The position numbers were made by a program, and so were the translations under genes. A stretch of 64,000 nt of DNA from Gemmata massiliana (GTDB lineage: Bacteria > Planctomycetota > Planctomycetia > Gemmatales > Gemmataceae), in the NCBI GenBank assembly GCA_000531095.1, contig HG799473.1, positions 1 through 64,000 on the forward strand, given 5' to 3'. This document shows, one piece after another, positions 26,446 to 35,989 of the stretch; the stretch's first letter is position 1; the number at the start of each line of letters is the position of its first letter. The notes beneath the pieces were generated by a model. The model did no database searches. It was given only the letters and a program-made list of their open reading frames with translations, and was not told where the DNA came from.

Positions 26446-27441
26446 TCAGCGCACACCGATCCGCAGGAGCACCTTGCCGCCTTTACCGGGTGTAGCGGCA
26501 TGTTCGACCGCCTTGCGCACGTCCTCGAGCGGGTAGGTGGCCGCGAACTGCGTTTGCAACACGCCCTCGTTCATTAGCTCGCGCATCCGGCGGAACAGCT
26601 TCAGCATCGTGAGGATGCGCTGTTTTTTAGCCCACGCGCCGAGCCAGAATCCCTCCACACTCAGATCGTTCCCGATGAAGTACCGCGGGTGAACCGAAAT
26701 GGGCTCGTCCGAGAGCGAACCGAACAGCAGGCACCGCCCGCCGTGCCCCAGCGCCGCGATCACTTGCGCCCCCGTTTCTCCACCCACGGGATCGATCGCG
26801 TACCGCACGCCGTCGGGGATCAGTTTCCGCACCTGCTCCGGGATCGGCCCGTCCGATTCAACAATCACTTGGTCCGCACCGAGCTTCTTCAGTTCCTCGA
26901 CTTGCTCGCGCCGGCGCACCACGTTGATCGTGCGGAACGCGAACTTGTGCCCGAGCCGGATCACCATTTTCCCGAGTTCGCCGCCCGCCGCGCTCTGGAG
27001 CAACCACGCACCGCGCGTGACTTTCAGTACGTCCTGCGTCATCGCCAGCGCGGTCGCCGGGTTCACGAAGAACGACGCAGCCTGCTCGTCGCTCATTTCG
27101 TCCGGGACCGGGATCACCTGGCGCGCGGACGTGACGGTGTACTCGGCCCAGTTGCCGATCCGGTCGTTAATCACGGCAACGCGCTTGCCCTTGCGGAGCC
27201 ACGCGAGCACCCCGCCGCCGGTCGCCTCCACCACGCCCACTCCCTCAAACCCGGGCGTCGCGGGGAATTGTGGTTTGAGGCCGTACTTCCCCCCGATGTA
27301 CATGAGATCGGACGGGTTCACGGGGCTGGCGAGCATGCGCACCAGCACCTCACCGCGCCGGGGTTGCGGAGCCGGAACGTCGTCTTCGAGGCGCAATACT
27401 TCGGCCGGCGGGCCGACCCGATCGAACACAACACGTTTCAC
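26446..27441 (-). CDS. MDR-type zinc-free dehydrogenase / quinone oxidoreductase
   Basis: 331 residues. N-terminal GroES-like domain (EVLVRMLASPVNPSDLMYIG, then PATPGFEGVGVVEATGG), then the NAD(P)-binding Rossmann part (LLQSAAGGELGKMVIRLG) and the catalytic-domain end with YPLEDVRKAVEHA. The Cys/His zinc ligands of alcohol dehydrogenase are absent. This fits medium-chain reductases such as quinone oxidoreductases and trans-2-enoyl-CoA reductase (MECR-like; PSDLMYIGGKYG resembles that group). Substrate not shown by context. It is divergent from the cardiolipin synthase gene, and the start is the ATG at 27441. Confidence 0.8.
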   Translation of the reverse strand: MKRVVFDRVGPPAEVLRLEDDVPAPQPRRGEVLVRMLASPVNPSDLMYIGGKYGLKPQFPATPGFEGVGVVEATGGGVLAWLRKGKRVAVINDRIGNWAEYTVTSARQVIPVPDEMSDEQAASFFVNPATALAMTQDVLKVTRGAWLLQSAAGGELGKMVIRLGHKFAFRTINVVRRREQVEELKKLGADQVIVESDGPIPEQVRKLIPDGVRYAIDPVGGETGAQVIAALGHGGRCLLFGSLSDEPISVHPRYFIGNDLSVEGFWLGAWAKKQRILTMLKLFRRMRELMNEGVLQTQFAATYPLEDVRKAVEHAATPGKGGKVLLRIGVR

Positions 27442-27549
27442 AGCACTTCCTCAACTGAGCGGGGCTTGCGATGATACATCAGTATCTATCCGGGTGCGGT
27501 TGTGAAGGCTCCGAACGAACCGTACTCGCTCGAACTGAAGAAAGCGCGC

Positions 27550-28995
27550 ATGTCTCTTTCCGACTTCCTCGTGACGTTTTGGCAGGACATCGCCGGGTGG
27601 CTGGTGCTGGCCGAAGTGCTGCTGACCGTCGGCACGCTGCTCGCGGTGATGCACATCAAGCGCGAGCCGATGTCGGCGATCGCGTGGTCGCTCACAGTGC
27701 TGCTGGTGCCGTTCTTCGGCGCGTTCCTGTTCTTGGTGTTCGGCTACCAGACCGTTCACCGCCGGTTGCGCCGGCGCCGGGAGCGGAGCCGGGTGTACAA
27801 GACGTTTACTGCGCGCACCGGTGGGCCCTCCGCGGGCGTGCCGCCCGAATGGGACGTACTCGCCAAGTTGGGGCACCACGGCGACGGGTTCCCGGTGACG
27901 GGAGGGAACGCCATCGCTCTGTACCACGAAGGCAATGCGGCGTTCGAGGCGATGCTCGAAGCGATCGAATCGGCCCGGCACCACGTCCACGCGCAGTTCT
28001 TCATTTGCCACTCAGACGACACCGGGAAGCGGTTCATTGACGCGCTGCGTGCATGCGCGAAGCGCGGGGTGGAGGTGCGGTTCCTGGTGGACTGGGTGGG
28101 GTCATACGGGCTGTCGTCGCGCTTGCTCCGGGAACTCAAAGCCGACGGCGGGCAGGTCGCGTCGTTCCTGCCGCTCGTGAACCCGCTCCGGGTGAACTTG
28201 CGTAACCACCGCAAGATCCTCGTTGTGGACGGGCACACCGGGTTCGCGGGCGGGCTGAATATCGGCGACGAGTACCTCAGCAAGTGCCCGACGTTCGGCT
28301 ACTGGCGCGATACACACTTCCGCGTCGCAGGACCGGCGGTCGAGGGGCTCCAGCACACGTTCCTCGACGACTGGTACTTCACTACTAACGAGGCCGTGAA
28401 GGGCGGCGCGTACTTCCCCGCATCCAACGAAAAGAGCGCACCGGGAACCGTACTCGCGCAAGTGGTCGCGTCCGGTCCGGACGCAGAATACAAGGCGATC
28501 CGCGAGACCTACGTCGCGGCCATCCTGCGTGCGCGCAAGCGCGTGTGGATCGCCAGCCCGTACTTCGTGCCCGACGCGGGGCTTCGCGACGCGCTCCTGC
28601 TTGCGGCTCGTTCTGGGGTGGATGTGCGACTGTTGGGGCTGTGCCGCCCGGACAAGTGGCTCCCATTCCTGGCAGCCCGATACTACTGGACCGACATGCT
28701 CGCGGCGGGCGTGAAGGTGTATCAGTACACCCGCGGGATGCTCCACAGCAAGTTGGTGATAGTCGACGACGAATGGGCGTCCGTGGGCTCCGCGAACACC
28801 GACAACCGCAGCCTGCTCCTCAACTTCGAGTGCAACGTTCAGTTCTTCGATACGGGTGTTGTGAAGGGATTGGAAGAAGCGTACCTGATAGACCTGGAGT
28901 GGTCTTTGCGGCTCGATCCCGAGGTGTACGCGACTCGCCCATTTGTCGGGCGCCTCGCGGAGAATGCGTGCCGGCTGTTTTCACCGGTGTTGTGA
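27550..28995 (+). CDS. cls: Cardiolipin synthase (phospholipase D family)
   Basis: About 481 residues. Two N-terminal membrane helices (WLVLAEVLLTVGTLLAVMHI and AWSLTVLLVPFFGAFLFLVF) and two PLD domains with HKD motifs: NHRKILVVDGHTGFAGGLN and LHSKLVIVDDEWASVGSAN. It joins two phosphatidylglycerol molecules into cardiolipin at the cytoplasmic membrane. The ATG at 27550 (MSLSDFLV) puts the helices at the usual distance; a GTG at 27502 would add 16 residues. The C-terminal SPVL end is normal for the family. A tandem octamer repeat begins directly at its stop codon. Confidence 0.88.
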   Translation: MSLSDFLVTFWQDIAGWLVLAEVLLTVGTLLAVMHIKREPMSAIAWSLTVLLVPFFGAFLFLVFGYQTVHRRLRRRRERSRVYKTFTARTGGPSAGVPPEWDVLAKLGHHGDGFPVTGGNAIALYHEGNAAFEAMLEAIESARHHVHAQFFICHSDDTGKRFIDALRACAKRGVEVRFLVDWVGSYGLSSRLLRELKADGGQVASFLPLVNPLRVNLRNHRKILVVDGHTGFAGGLNIGDEYLSKCPTFGYWRDTHFRVAGPAVEGLQHTFLDDWYFTTNEAVKGGAYFPASNEKSAPGTVLAQVVASGPDAEYKAIRETYVAAILRARKRVWIASPYFVPDAGLRDALLLAARSGVDVRLLGLCRPDKWLPFLAARYYWTDMLAAGVKVYQYTRGMLHSKLVIVDDEWASVGSANTDNRSLLLNFECNVQFFDTGVVKGLEEAYLIDLEWSLRLDPEVYATRPFVGRLAENACRLFSPVL

Positions 28996-29000
28996 GTTCC

Positions 29001-29072
29001 AGAGCTCCAGAGCTCCAGAGTTCCAGAGCTCCAGAGCTCCAGAGCTCCAGAGCTCCAGAGTTCCAGAGCTCC
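29001..29072. repeat. Tandem array of nine AGAGCTCC octamers
   Basis: Nine perfect-length octamers, AGAGCTCC except the third and eighth, which are AGAGTTCC. A degenerate unit overlaps the stop codon of the gene before it. Further on (29130-29172) related GGAACTCTGG and CTTGAAACT words occur in inverted sense. It is not CRISPR: the units have no spacers. Confidence 0.9.
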
Positions 29073-29168
29073 ACGTTCGTGGCAGTGCCATCGCATCGGC
29101 ACCGTTGCTGGCGGATGCGGGCTGTGCCTGTTTGGAACTCTGGAACTTGAAACTCTGAAACTTGAAAC

Positions 29169-30119
29169 TTAACTACAGACCCGATTGCGCCCCGTGCGCT
29201 TGGCCTCGTACAGTTTCTGGTCGGCCGTTTGGCGCAGGTCGATCGCTGTGGCGTTGTCGTCCCCCATCGTGACCGCAAGGCCGATGCTAACTGTGAGGTT
29301 GACAGGCGTAGTCTCGAACCGGAACTGGTGCTCGGCCACCGCTTCGCGGATGCGTTCGGCGACTTGCAGTGCCCCGTCCAAAGTCGTTTCAACGAGCACG
29401 ACAACGAACTCTTCGCCCCCCGAGCGGGCAAACAAGTCTTCCTGGCGCACGATCCCGCGAACCACGCCGGCCAGTTCGCGCAGCACGAAGTCGCCGCACA
29501 GGTGGCCCAGGTTGTCGTTGATCGTCTTGAACTTGTCGATGTCGATGGCCAGCACCGAGAGCGGCCGGTGGTGCCGCTGGGACCGCACGACCTCGCGATC
29601 CAGGAACTCGTCCAGGTAGCGCTGGTTGTGGATCTGCGTCAGCCCATCGAGGATCGTGAGCCGGTAAATCTCTTCGTGGTACTCGGCCTCGATGTTCCCG
29701 CCGGCCAAGTAGCGGTACAGGCAGTTCCCAACCCGCAGGTAGTCACCATCCTTGAGTAACCGGGCAGTATCCAGTTGCTTATCGTTAACAAATGTACCAT
29801 TCGTGCTGTTCTGATCGGACACGTGGTATCCGTCGGCGGCCGGTTCGATCAGCGCGTGTCGGCGGGAGACGGAGTGATCGGTGAGTCGGATGTCGCTGTC
29901 TTCCCCGCGCCCGAGAACCAGCGGCCGGTCCGTGAGCGGGTACCGGCACCCCATCGTCGGCCCGGTCGGGTAAATGTGGACCAAACACGCTTCGCGCTTA
30001 GCTGTAAATAGTTTCTTCGGCGCGGAAACCCACGTCTCGGTCACCTTCTCAGCAATAATGCGCCCGGACGACGACATTTGTGATGATGGTCTGGGAGTGG
30101 GTTGTTCAGCCACTAGCAC
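29169..30119 (-). CDS. FHA-GGDEF diguanylate cyclase
   Basis: 316 residues. An FHA domain (VLGRGEDSDIRLTDHSVSRR, then NSTNGTFVN) at about 68-120 would bind a phosphothreonine partner. A GGDEF domain follows (SVLAIDIDKFKTINDNLGH and ARSGGEEFVVVL); GGEEF is the catalytic motif, and RQED five residues before it is the canonical product-inhibition site. So it should make cyclic di-GMP, be feedback-inhibited, and be controlled by a Ser/Thr kinase pathway. No membrane segment. The start ATG at 30119 is one of several; the FHA domain is complete with any of them. Confidence 0.9.
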   Translation of the reverse strand: MLVAEQPTPRPSSQMSSSGRIIAEKVTETWVSAPKKLFTAKREACLVHIYPTGPTMGCRYPLTDRPLVLGRGEDSDIRLTDHSVSRRHALIEPAADGYHVSDQNSTNGTFVNDKQLDTARLLKDGDYLRVGNCLYRYLAGGNIEAEYHEEIYRLTILDGLTQIHNQRYLDEFLDREVVRSQRHHRPLSVLAIDIDKFKTINDNLGHLCGDFVLRELAGVVRGIVRQEDLFARSGGEEFVVVLVETTLDGALQVAERIREAVAEHQFRFETTPVNLTVSIGLAVTMGDDNATAIDLRQTADQKLYEAKRTGRNRVCS

Positions 30120-30230
30120 AATAGTAGGTCACAGAATCGGGACGAGTCAAACGTGCCCGATTCTTCCGCTCAATTTGCCCCTCCCCCCGCGCAAATCATC
30201 AGATACGCATTTTCGCACGGACGCGAATAG

Positions 30231-32027
30231 TTATTGTCGCGGCATAACTGATGGCACGATGCCGTTGATCTTCGCCCGCGGCTTCGTCAAATCCACGAGA
30301 ATCGGTTCTCGCGTCACAATCTCCTTCACGTTCCCTGCTGCGTCGCGTGCGGTGGCCTTCAGGTACACACGAGCGGGTACGCCCACCGGCACGCGCCAGG
30401 CGTACTGTCCGCTGTTCGCCAAGCGTTTCGCGACCGAGGCTTCGCGTGCGTTAGCCTGAATCACCGGCTCGTTCCCGTTGGTCGCGATCGACTTCCACGG
30501 GCCGGTCGCGGAGTCGCTCCACTCCAGGGTGATCGGGTCGTCACCGAAGTTACGGTCGCTCGCCTTCCACTGAATGACGAGTGTGTCCAGGGCGTTCGGA
30601 TCGGAAACCGGCGCGAACAGTTCGAGTTGCGGCGGGGTCACGTCGAGCACCACGCGCATGTCCGGCGCGTCTCCCGCGACCGGCTCGCGCTCGCTCAACC
30701 CAGCGCCGCTCACGGGCACCAGTCGGAACCCGTAAGTTCCTTCGACTTGCGGGTTCTCCTTCGCGTCGAGTACCACGCCAACCGAGCCACCCTTCCCGTC
30801 GTGCTGGCTCCACTTGCTCCACGAGCGCCCGTCGTCGCGCGTTACCCACAAATCGACGCGGCTGATCCCGGACGGGCCGCGCTGTTCGAGGTTAAAGCCG
30901 AGGTCGAACTTCGGGTAGTTGATGACCTGGGCGCGCGTCAATTCGACCGTCGGGCTCCCACCGCCGTTCCACCCGCCGGCCGGGATCGCGCTCCCACTCG
31001 CGAGCGGTACGGCCCGCGGGTCAACAGTCGGGAGCGGTTGCGCCCCTCCAGTCGATTGACCGGATAACGCCGGACTCCCCTGAAAAGGCGGCTGGCTGGG
31101 GAGCGGTTGGCTCCCGGTCAGCGGTGGGTTTCCAGTCGGCGGATTGGTGTTGGACACGACGTTGCTCGGAAGCGGCCCGCCGATGGGCTGATCCGGCTTG
31201 AACACCGGCGCGGGCGGTTGCGGTGTGAATGGGGCGGGACCAATTGGCGCGGCAGGGCCGCCCGCAGAAGGAACCAGACCGAGACCGGTCGGCCCTGTCG
31301 GAATGAGGCCCATCGGCGGCGGAGGTGGGAGCGGTCCCGCGCCCACGTTCCCCGAACCCGCGGGCGGTGCGGGCGAAATCGGCGTTTCCTTCAGGCTGAC
31401 CGAGGCGTTCGCGTTAGGCACCGGGAAGTCGTGGGTGATCTCGGTCACGTTCTTGGCGACGTCCACGGCCGTGATCTTCACCGTCACGCCGTCGCTGATC
31501 CCGCTCGGGAACCGCACCCCGTTGCGCGCGGTGGCCGGGAGCGTCACGTCCTGCCAGAGCGCGTTCGGGTTGTTCGCGGCGCGGAACTGGACCTTCGTTT
31601 TCGTGTCGTCGGGGAACTTGTCGTCCACGCTCCACTCGACGACGATCTCGTCGCCGGTGCGTCTGGCGTTGGTCACGCGGACTTGCGGAGCGGTGGTATC
31701 GACCACCATCTTCAGGTCCGGCGGGTCGCTCGTCAGCTCGGCCGGGTCTTTGTTCCCCTTCAGGTCCACGATCTGCATTTTGAACCAGTACACGCCGTCG
31801 TCCTTCGCGACGAACACGAAGGAGTCCTTGTCCGGCGTGACGAACCCGTCCTGGTACCACGTGTTCTCGCCGTTGCGGGCGACGTAGAGGGCGACGTGCC
31901 GGATCGACTTACGGTCCTTCTTGTAGTCGATGGGCAGTTTGATGCTCCGCGAGTTCATCGCGTGGTAGTCGGCGCCGAGGGGCTGACCCATCGTGAGCCC
32001 GATCAGGGCGGCTGCGGCGAACGTCAT
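30231..32027 (-). CDS. Exported protein with beta-sandwich repeats and Pro-rich linker
   Basis: 598 residues. N-terminal hydrophobic signal (MTFAAAALIGLTMG), then strand-rich domains containing VALYVARNGENTWYQDG and VRVTNARRTGDEIVVEWSV, then a long Pro/Gly linker near 215-330, then similar domains with VDLWVTRDDGRSWSKWS and ITLEWSDSATGPWKSI. These look like fibronectin- or immunoglobulin-like modules that measure or bind something outside the cell. The repeat pattern DTTAPQVRV and DVTPPQLEL marks module boundaries. No catalytic motif. Planctomycetes have many such exported proteins. Function not known. Confidence 0.7.
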   Translation of the reverse strand: MTFAAAALIGLTMGQPLGADYHAMNSRSIKLPIDYKKDRKSIRHVALYVARNGENTWYQDGFVTPDKDSFVFVAKDDGVYWFKMQIVDLKGNKDPAELTSDPPDLKMVVDTTAPQVRVTNARRTGDEIVVEWSVDDKFPDDTKTKVQFRAANNPNALWQDVTLPATARNGVRFPSGISDGVTVKITAVDVAKNVTEITHDFPVPNANASVSLKETPISPAPPAGSGNVGAGPLPPPPPMGLIPTGPTGLGLVPSAGGPAAPIGPAPFTPQPPAPVFKPDQPIGGPLPSNVVSNTNPPTGNPPLTGSQPLPSQPPFQGSPALSGQSTGGAQPLPTVDPRAVPLASGSAIPAGGWNGGGSPTVELTRAQVINYPKFDLGFNLEQRGPSGISRVDLWVTRDDGRSWSKWSQHDGKGGSVGVVLDAKENPQVEGTYGFRLVPVSGAGLSEREPVAGDAPDMRVVLDVTPPQLELFAPVSDPNALDTLVIQWKASDRNFGDDPITLEWSDSATGPWKSIATNGNEPVIQANAREASVAKRLANSGQYAWRVPVGVPARVYLKATARDAAGNVKEIVTREPILVDLTKPRAKINGIVPSVMPRQ

Positions 32028-32270
32028 GACTCGTCATCCCCGGCGTGCGGAACGGAGTACCCGCGGGGCGCGGGCCGTATCGGATGTATCGGCCTTACCG
32101 GTAAAAGAATTCAGTATTTCGCGATACTTATCGGAATTCATTCAAGTTGAAACTGCGCCCTCCCGGGAAGAAAGCCCCTCCGGGCACGAGTTGCCAAATA
32201 CGATAAATTGGCGTGTTTGCTCGCCACTTTTGGGGCGAGACGAGACGGGGCTTTTGTGAGGCCGGATGCG

Positions 32271-33044
32271 ATGACCTCGGACGAATTGCGGCAACTTCTG
32301 GAAAGCGTGCGGACCGGCGCGATCGACGTGGCCGACGCGACCGTTCAACTGGGGCGCGCGTCGGTCGCGGAGTTGAGCTTCGCCACGCTCGACCTCGATC
32401 GCCAGCAGCGGTGCGGGTTCCCGGAAGTAATATTCGCGGAGGGGAAAACGGCGGAGTGGGTGGAGGGGGCGGTTCGGCGACTCTCGGAAGCAGGACAGAA
32501 CTGTTTCGTAACGCGCGTGAGCACGGAACAGTCCGCACACCTCGCGGTTCATTTCCCGCACGCGGACCAGGACCGACTCGCGCGCACGTTCTGGTTGCCC
32601 ATCGCGGGAGAGCGCCCGGCGCCCGCGGGCAAAGTGTTCGTCGTGACCGCGGGCACGAGTGACCTGCCAGTCGCACAAGAAGCGCTCGTGACGGCGCGGG
32701 TCATGGGCGCGGGGGTGGAACTCATCGTGGACGTGGGGGTGGCCGGGTTGCACCGCATCCTGCGCCAGCGCGAGCGGCTCGCGTCCGCGGACGTGGTGAT
32801 CGTGGTCGCGGGGATGGACGGGGCGCTACCGAGCGTGGTCGGCGGACTGGTCGATTGCCCGGTGATCGCGTGCCCGACGAGCATCGGCTACGGGGCCGCG
32901 TTCGGCGGCGTCGCGGCACTGCTCACGATGCTGAACAGCTGCTCGGCCGGTGTGTGTACGGTGAACATCGATGCGGGCTTCAAGGCGGGCTACGTGGCAG
33001 CCCGCTTCACAAAGCGCCTTCAAATGCGAAACGCCCGGGAGTAA
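32271..33044 (+). CDS. larB: LarB-like nickel-pincer cofactor biosynthesis protein
   Basis: About 257 residues. The C-terminal half resembles the PurE/AIR carboxylase fold, as in LarB: KVFVVTAGTSDLPVAQEAL, DVVIVVAGMDGALPSVVGG, VIACPTSIGYGAAFGGVAAL and LNSCSAGVCTVNIDAGFKAG. The N-terminal part (RCGFPEVIFAEGKT) also matches the family. LarB carboxylates and hydrolyses nicotinic acid adenine dinucleotide in the first step of making the nickel-pincer cofactor of lactate racemase. larC, larE and larA are not adjacent. The ATG at 32271 was chosen because it begins MTSDELRQLLESV, the usual start. Confidence 0.88.
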   Translation: MTSDELRQLLESVRTGAIDVADATVQLGRASVAELSFATLDLDRQQRCGFPEVIFAEGKTAEWVEGAVRRLSEAGQNCFVTRVSTEQSAHLAVHFPHADQDRLARTFWLPIAGERPAPAGKVFVVTAGTSDLPVAQEALVTARVMGAGVELIVDVGVAGLHRILRQRERLASADVVIVVAGMDGALPSVVGGLVDCPVIACPTSIGYGAAFGGVAALLTMLNSCSAGVCTVNIDAGFKAGYVAARFTKRLQMRNARE

Positions 33045-33736
33045 CCGGGCGATTTGCGGCACATGTCAGAACCCACTCTTACCTGGGAGCGCGGTGGATG
33101 CACCAGACGGTGCGCTCGGTGGCGCGAGTGGCGGAGCGATCGGTTTGGAGGCTGTTTGGGTAGTTGAGCCACAGAAGGCGTATTGGCGGCGGCAGTCGGA
33201 GCATCCGGCGGCGGCGGCGGGAGAGGCACATCAACTAGCGATGGAGTGTTCGTGCTCAGAGCGGCATGTTTCTGCTGAACCGAGTTCGAGTTCGGATTCG
33301 CGCTCCCGACCCCACCGGCTGGCGGTTCCACGCTCGGCATAAAGCTCGGTTGTGCCGGTGCGCCGATCGTTCCCGGGCTGCCGGGTTGAGCCGACGGGTT
33401 GCTAAAGTTCGAGGGCAAGCCGGTCTGAGGTGGGCTGGAAAGCGTGTTCACACCGCTGCTGCCAACCCGCGATGGAATCGCGCCACCCGTTTGTTGGATG
33501 CCGCTCCCGTTGCCGTAAGCCGAACCGAAACCGGGCGAACCACCCGTCTTGGAGATGGACTGACTACCCGGCGGGATCAGGGGTGTTCCCGTAAGCCCCG
33601 GAGAGGGTTGTTTGGTAGGGAGCTTGTCCTTCTTATCCTTGTCGGTGTTCATGCACCCGACGAGCCCGGTGCAAAGCACCATCCCCAGCCCGGCCGCCGC
33701 GACCCGCAGCCACCGCCCGCGCGTTCCTTGCGCCAT
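33020..33736 (-). CDS. Proline/serine-rich lipoprotein
   Basis: About 238 residues. The signal peptide ends in lipobox LVGC (VAAAGLGMVLCTGLVGC), so it is lipid-anchored. The mature part is a low-complexity Gly/Pro/Ser/Asn chain (QPSPGLTGTPLIPPGSQSIS, PLPPPPPDAPTAAANTP), probably unstructured. The last ~50 residues are Arg-rich and unlike the rest, which may mean a frameshift near 33180. The 3' end overlaps the convergent larB-like gene by 25 bp. Start ATG at 33736 (MAQGTRGRWLR). Function unknown; perhaps a wall- or envelope-spanning linker. Confidence 0.6.
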   Translation of the reverse strand: MAQGTRGRWLRVAAAGLGMVLCTGLVGCMNTDKDKKDKLPTKQPSPGLTGTPLIPPGSQSISKTGGSPGFGSAYGNGSGIQQTGGAIPSRVGSSGVNTLSSPPQTGLPSNFSNPSAQPGSPGTIGAPAQPSFMPSVEPPAGGVGSANPNSNSVQQKHAALSTNTPSLVDVPLPPPPPDAPTAAANTPSVAQLPKQPPNRSLRHSRHRAHRLVHPPRSQVRVGSDMCRKSPGYSRAFRI

Positions 33737-34070
33737 GTTTCCGTCCCCCGAACTCGACCGGAACTGGTTCCACCTCGCGACGTCCATGCCGCCCGGTTGG
33801 GACTCGTTCGTCTCGTTGGGGCAATAGCGGTGGTCCGGAGCGGAATCAAGCCGACCCGCGGAACCACTGAGTACGAACGCGATATACAGGAATACTTGCC
33901 ACCGTGCCCGTTAAAGTAGTGAGGTCTACGTCTCACGAACTGCCGGCGCTCGCGCACATTTTTCAGTATCGCGGTGCGTTTTCTGCGATTCCCCGTTCTT
34001 GTTCCCGCGTCGGGACCACTACTATGGGGAAAGGTCGCCGTTGCTCTCCTGAAAACCCGCTGCACGAACC
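33737..34070. other. Intergenic, no gene recognised
   Basis: About 330 bp between divergent genes. It should contain promoters for both the lipoprotein gene and the DUF1549/DUF1553 gene, but I cannot point to specific boxes. Confidence 0.4.
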
Positions 34071-35978
34071 ATGCGATCACTGTTAGCGCTCGCCTCTCTC
34101 GCGATCTGTGCCGGGCCGGGCCTGGCGCAGCCGGACAAGAAAACGGACTTCGCACACGACATCGTTCCGATCCTCAAAGCGAAGTGCGCGAAGTGCCACA
34201 CGAACAGCACTTATAAGGGCGGTGTGTCGTTCGATACGCGCGAGGAGCTACTGAAATCGAAGGCCGCGGTGCCGGGGAAATCGGCCGCGAGCGAGATTAT
34301 CAAGCTCGTCACGTCTACCGATAAGGACACGCGGATGCCCCCGCAGAGCGATCCCCTGAGCGCGAAGGAAGTCGGGGCGCTGACGAAGTGGATCGACGAC
34401 GGCTTACCGTGGGAGCCGGGATTCAGCTTCAAACCCGTCACTTACGTCGCGCCGCTCAAGCCTCGGAAGGTCGCACTCCCGCCCGCGAAACCGGGGCGCG
34501 AGCACCCGATCGACCGTATCATCGATACCTACTTCGCCAAGAACAAAGTTCCCGCGCCAGAACCGCTCGACGACGCCGCGTTCGCCCGGCGCGTCTACTT
34601 CGACCTGATCGGGCTCCCGCCGGCGGCCGGGGAACTGGAAGCGTTCGTGACGAGCAAGAGCGCCAACAAGCGTACCGAGCTGGTGAACAAGTTGCTCGCG
34701 GAAGACCGCTCTTATACGGACCACTGGCTCGCGTTCTGGAACGATGCGCTCCGCAACGAATATCGCGGTACTGGGTACATCGACGGCGGGCGCAAGCAGA
34801 TCACCGCGTGGCTGTACAAGTCGCTCCTGGAAAACAAGCCCTACGACAAGTTCACGCGCGAGCTGATTAGCCCGAACCCGAGTTCCGAGGGCTTCGTCAA
34901 GGGCATCAAGTGGCGCGGCGAAGTGAACGCCAGCCAAATCGTGGAACTCCAGTTCTCCCAGAACATCGGGCAGGTGTTCTTCGGCGCGAATCTCAAGTGT
35001 GCGTCGTGCCACGACAGCTTCATCGACTCGTGGAAACTCGACGACGCCTACGGGTTGGCCGCTGTGATTGCGGACAAGCCGCTCACGGTCCACCGGTGCG
35101 ACAAGCCGATCGGCCGGACCGCGAGCGCGAAGTTCCTGTTCCCGGAACTCGGCTCCATCGACGCGACCGCCCCCAAAGCCAAACGCCTCGAACAGCTTGC
35201 CGCCCTGGTCACGCACCCGGACAACGGGCGATTCACCCGCACGATGGCCAACAGAATTTGGCACCGGCTGATGGGGCACGGGATCGTTCACCCGGTCGAC
35301 GTGATGGGCAACAAGCCGTGGAGCGAAGACCTCCTCGATTACCTCGCAGTCTACTTCGCGGAGAACGGCTACGACCTCAAAAAGCTGATGGCGCACATCG
35401 CGACCTCGCAGACGTACCAGGCGAAAGCGGTGCCGCTCGAAAAGGAGATCATCGGCGACGGTTTCGTGTTCCGCGGACCGGAACTAAAACGCCTCAGTGC
35501 GGAGCAATTCACCGACGCGATCTGGATGCTGACCGACACAGCGCCCGCGAAGCAATCGGCCGCGTTCCCGGGCGCGCTTCCGCCCTTCCCGACCGGCGCG
35601 CCAAAGGAGCGGCAATTTGTCCGCACCACGCTGGTGGATTGCGACCCACTCATGCGCTCGCTCGGGCGCCCCAACCGCGAGCAAGTGGTCACGACGCGCC
35701 CGGACCAGTTGTCCACGCTCCAGGCGCTGGACCTTGCGAACGGCCAGATCCTCACGACCACGCTCGAACGCGGCGCGGCCAACATCCTGAACGCGAACGC
35801 AAAACTGTCGCCCGACGAACTCGCGGATTGGGTCTTCCTGCGGGCGCTCGCGCGAAAGCCGAATGCAAACGAGCGCGCCGCGGCGAAATCACTCCTGGGC
35901 GCGAAGCCGACGCCCGAGAGCGTCGCCGACCTGCTGTGGGTCGTCGTGATGCTGCCCGAATTCCAACTCGTCCGCTGA
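34071..35978 (+). CDS. DUF1549/DUF1553 protein with N-terminal cytochrome-like domain
   Basis: 635 residues. Signal peptide MRSLLALASLAICAGPGLA, then a planctomycete cytochrome C-like domain with CAKCH near 43 and a possible distal Met in TRMPPQSDP. DUF1549 follows (ARRVYFDLIGLPPAAGELEAF, in pieces, and LLAEDRSYTDHWLAFWNDAL), then DUF1553 (ANRIWHRLMGHGIVHPVD, DYLAVYFAENGYDLKKLM). A second CASCH heme-binding motif is near 306. In planctomycetes these proteins pair with a DUF1501 protein, as here, 11 bp downstream. The pair is thought to act in the periplasm, perhaps on polysaccharides, but the reaction is not known. Confidence 0.9.
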   Translation: MRSLLALASLAICAGPGLAQPDKKTDFAHDIVPILKAKCAKCHTNSTYKGGVSFDTREELLKSKAAVPGKSAASEIIKLVTSTDKDTRMPPQSDPLSAKEVGALTKWIDDGLPWEPGFSFKPVTYVAPLKPRKVALPPAKPGREHPIDRIIDTYFAKNKVPAPEPLDDAAFARRVYFDLIGLPPAAGELEAFVTSKSANKRTELVNKLLAEDRSYTDHWLAFWNDALRNEYRGTGYIDGGRKQITAWLYKSLLENKPYDKFTRELISPNPSSEGFVKGIKWRGEVNASQIVELQFSQNIGQVFFGANLKCASCHDSFIDSWKLDDAYGLAAVIADKPLTVHRCDKPIGRTASAKFLFPELGSIDATAPKAKRLEQLAALVTHPDNGRFTRTMANRIWHRLMGHGIVHPVDVMGNKPWSEDLLDYLAVYFAENGYDLKKLMAHIATSQTYQAKAVPLEKEIIGDGFVFRGPELKRLSAEQFTDAIWMLTDTAPAKQSAAFPGALPPFPTGAPKERQFVRTTLVDCDPLMRSLGRPNREQVVTTRPDQLSTLQALDLANGQILTTTLERGAANILNANAKLSPDELADWVFLRALARKPNANERAAAKSLLGAKPTPESVADLLWVVVMLPEFQLVR

Positions 35979-35989
35979 CGGAGGCCGAC

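Noticed and set aside
29001-29072. Octamer array as a possible CRISPR.
   Set aside because: Units are 8 bp, contiguous, without spacers, and no cas genes are seen.
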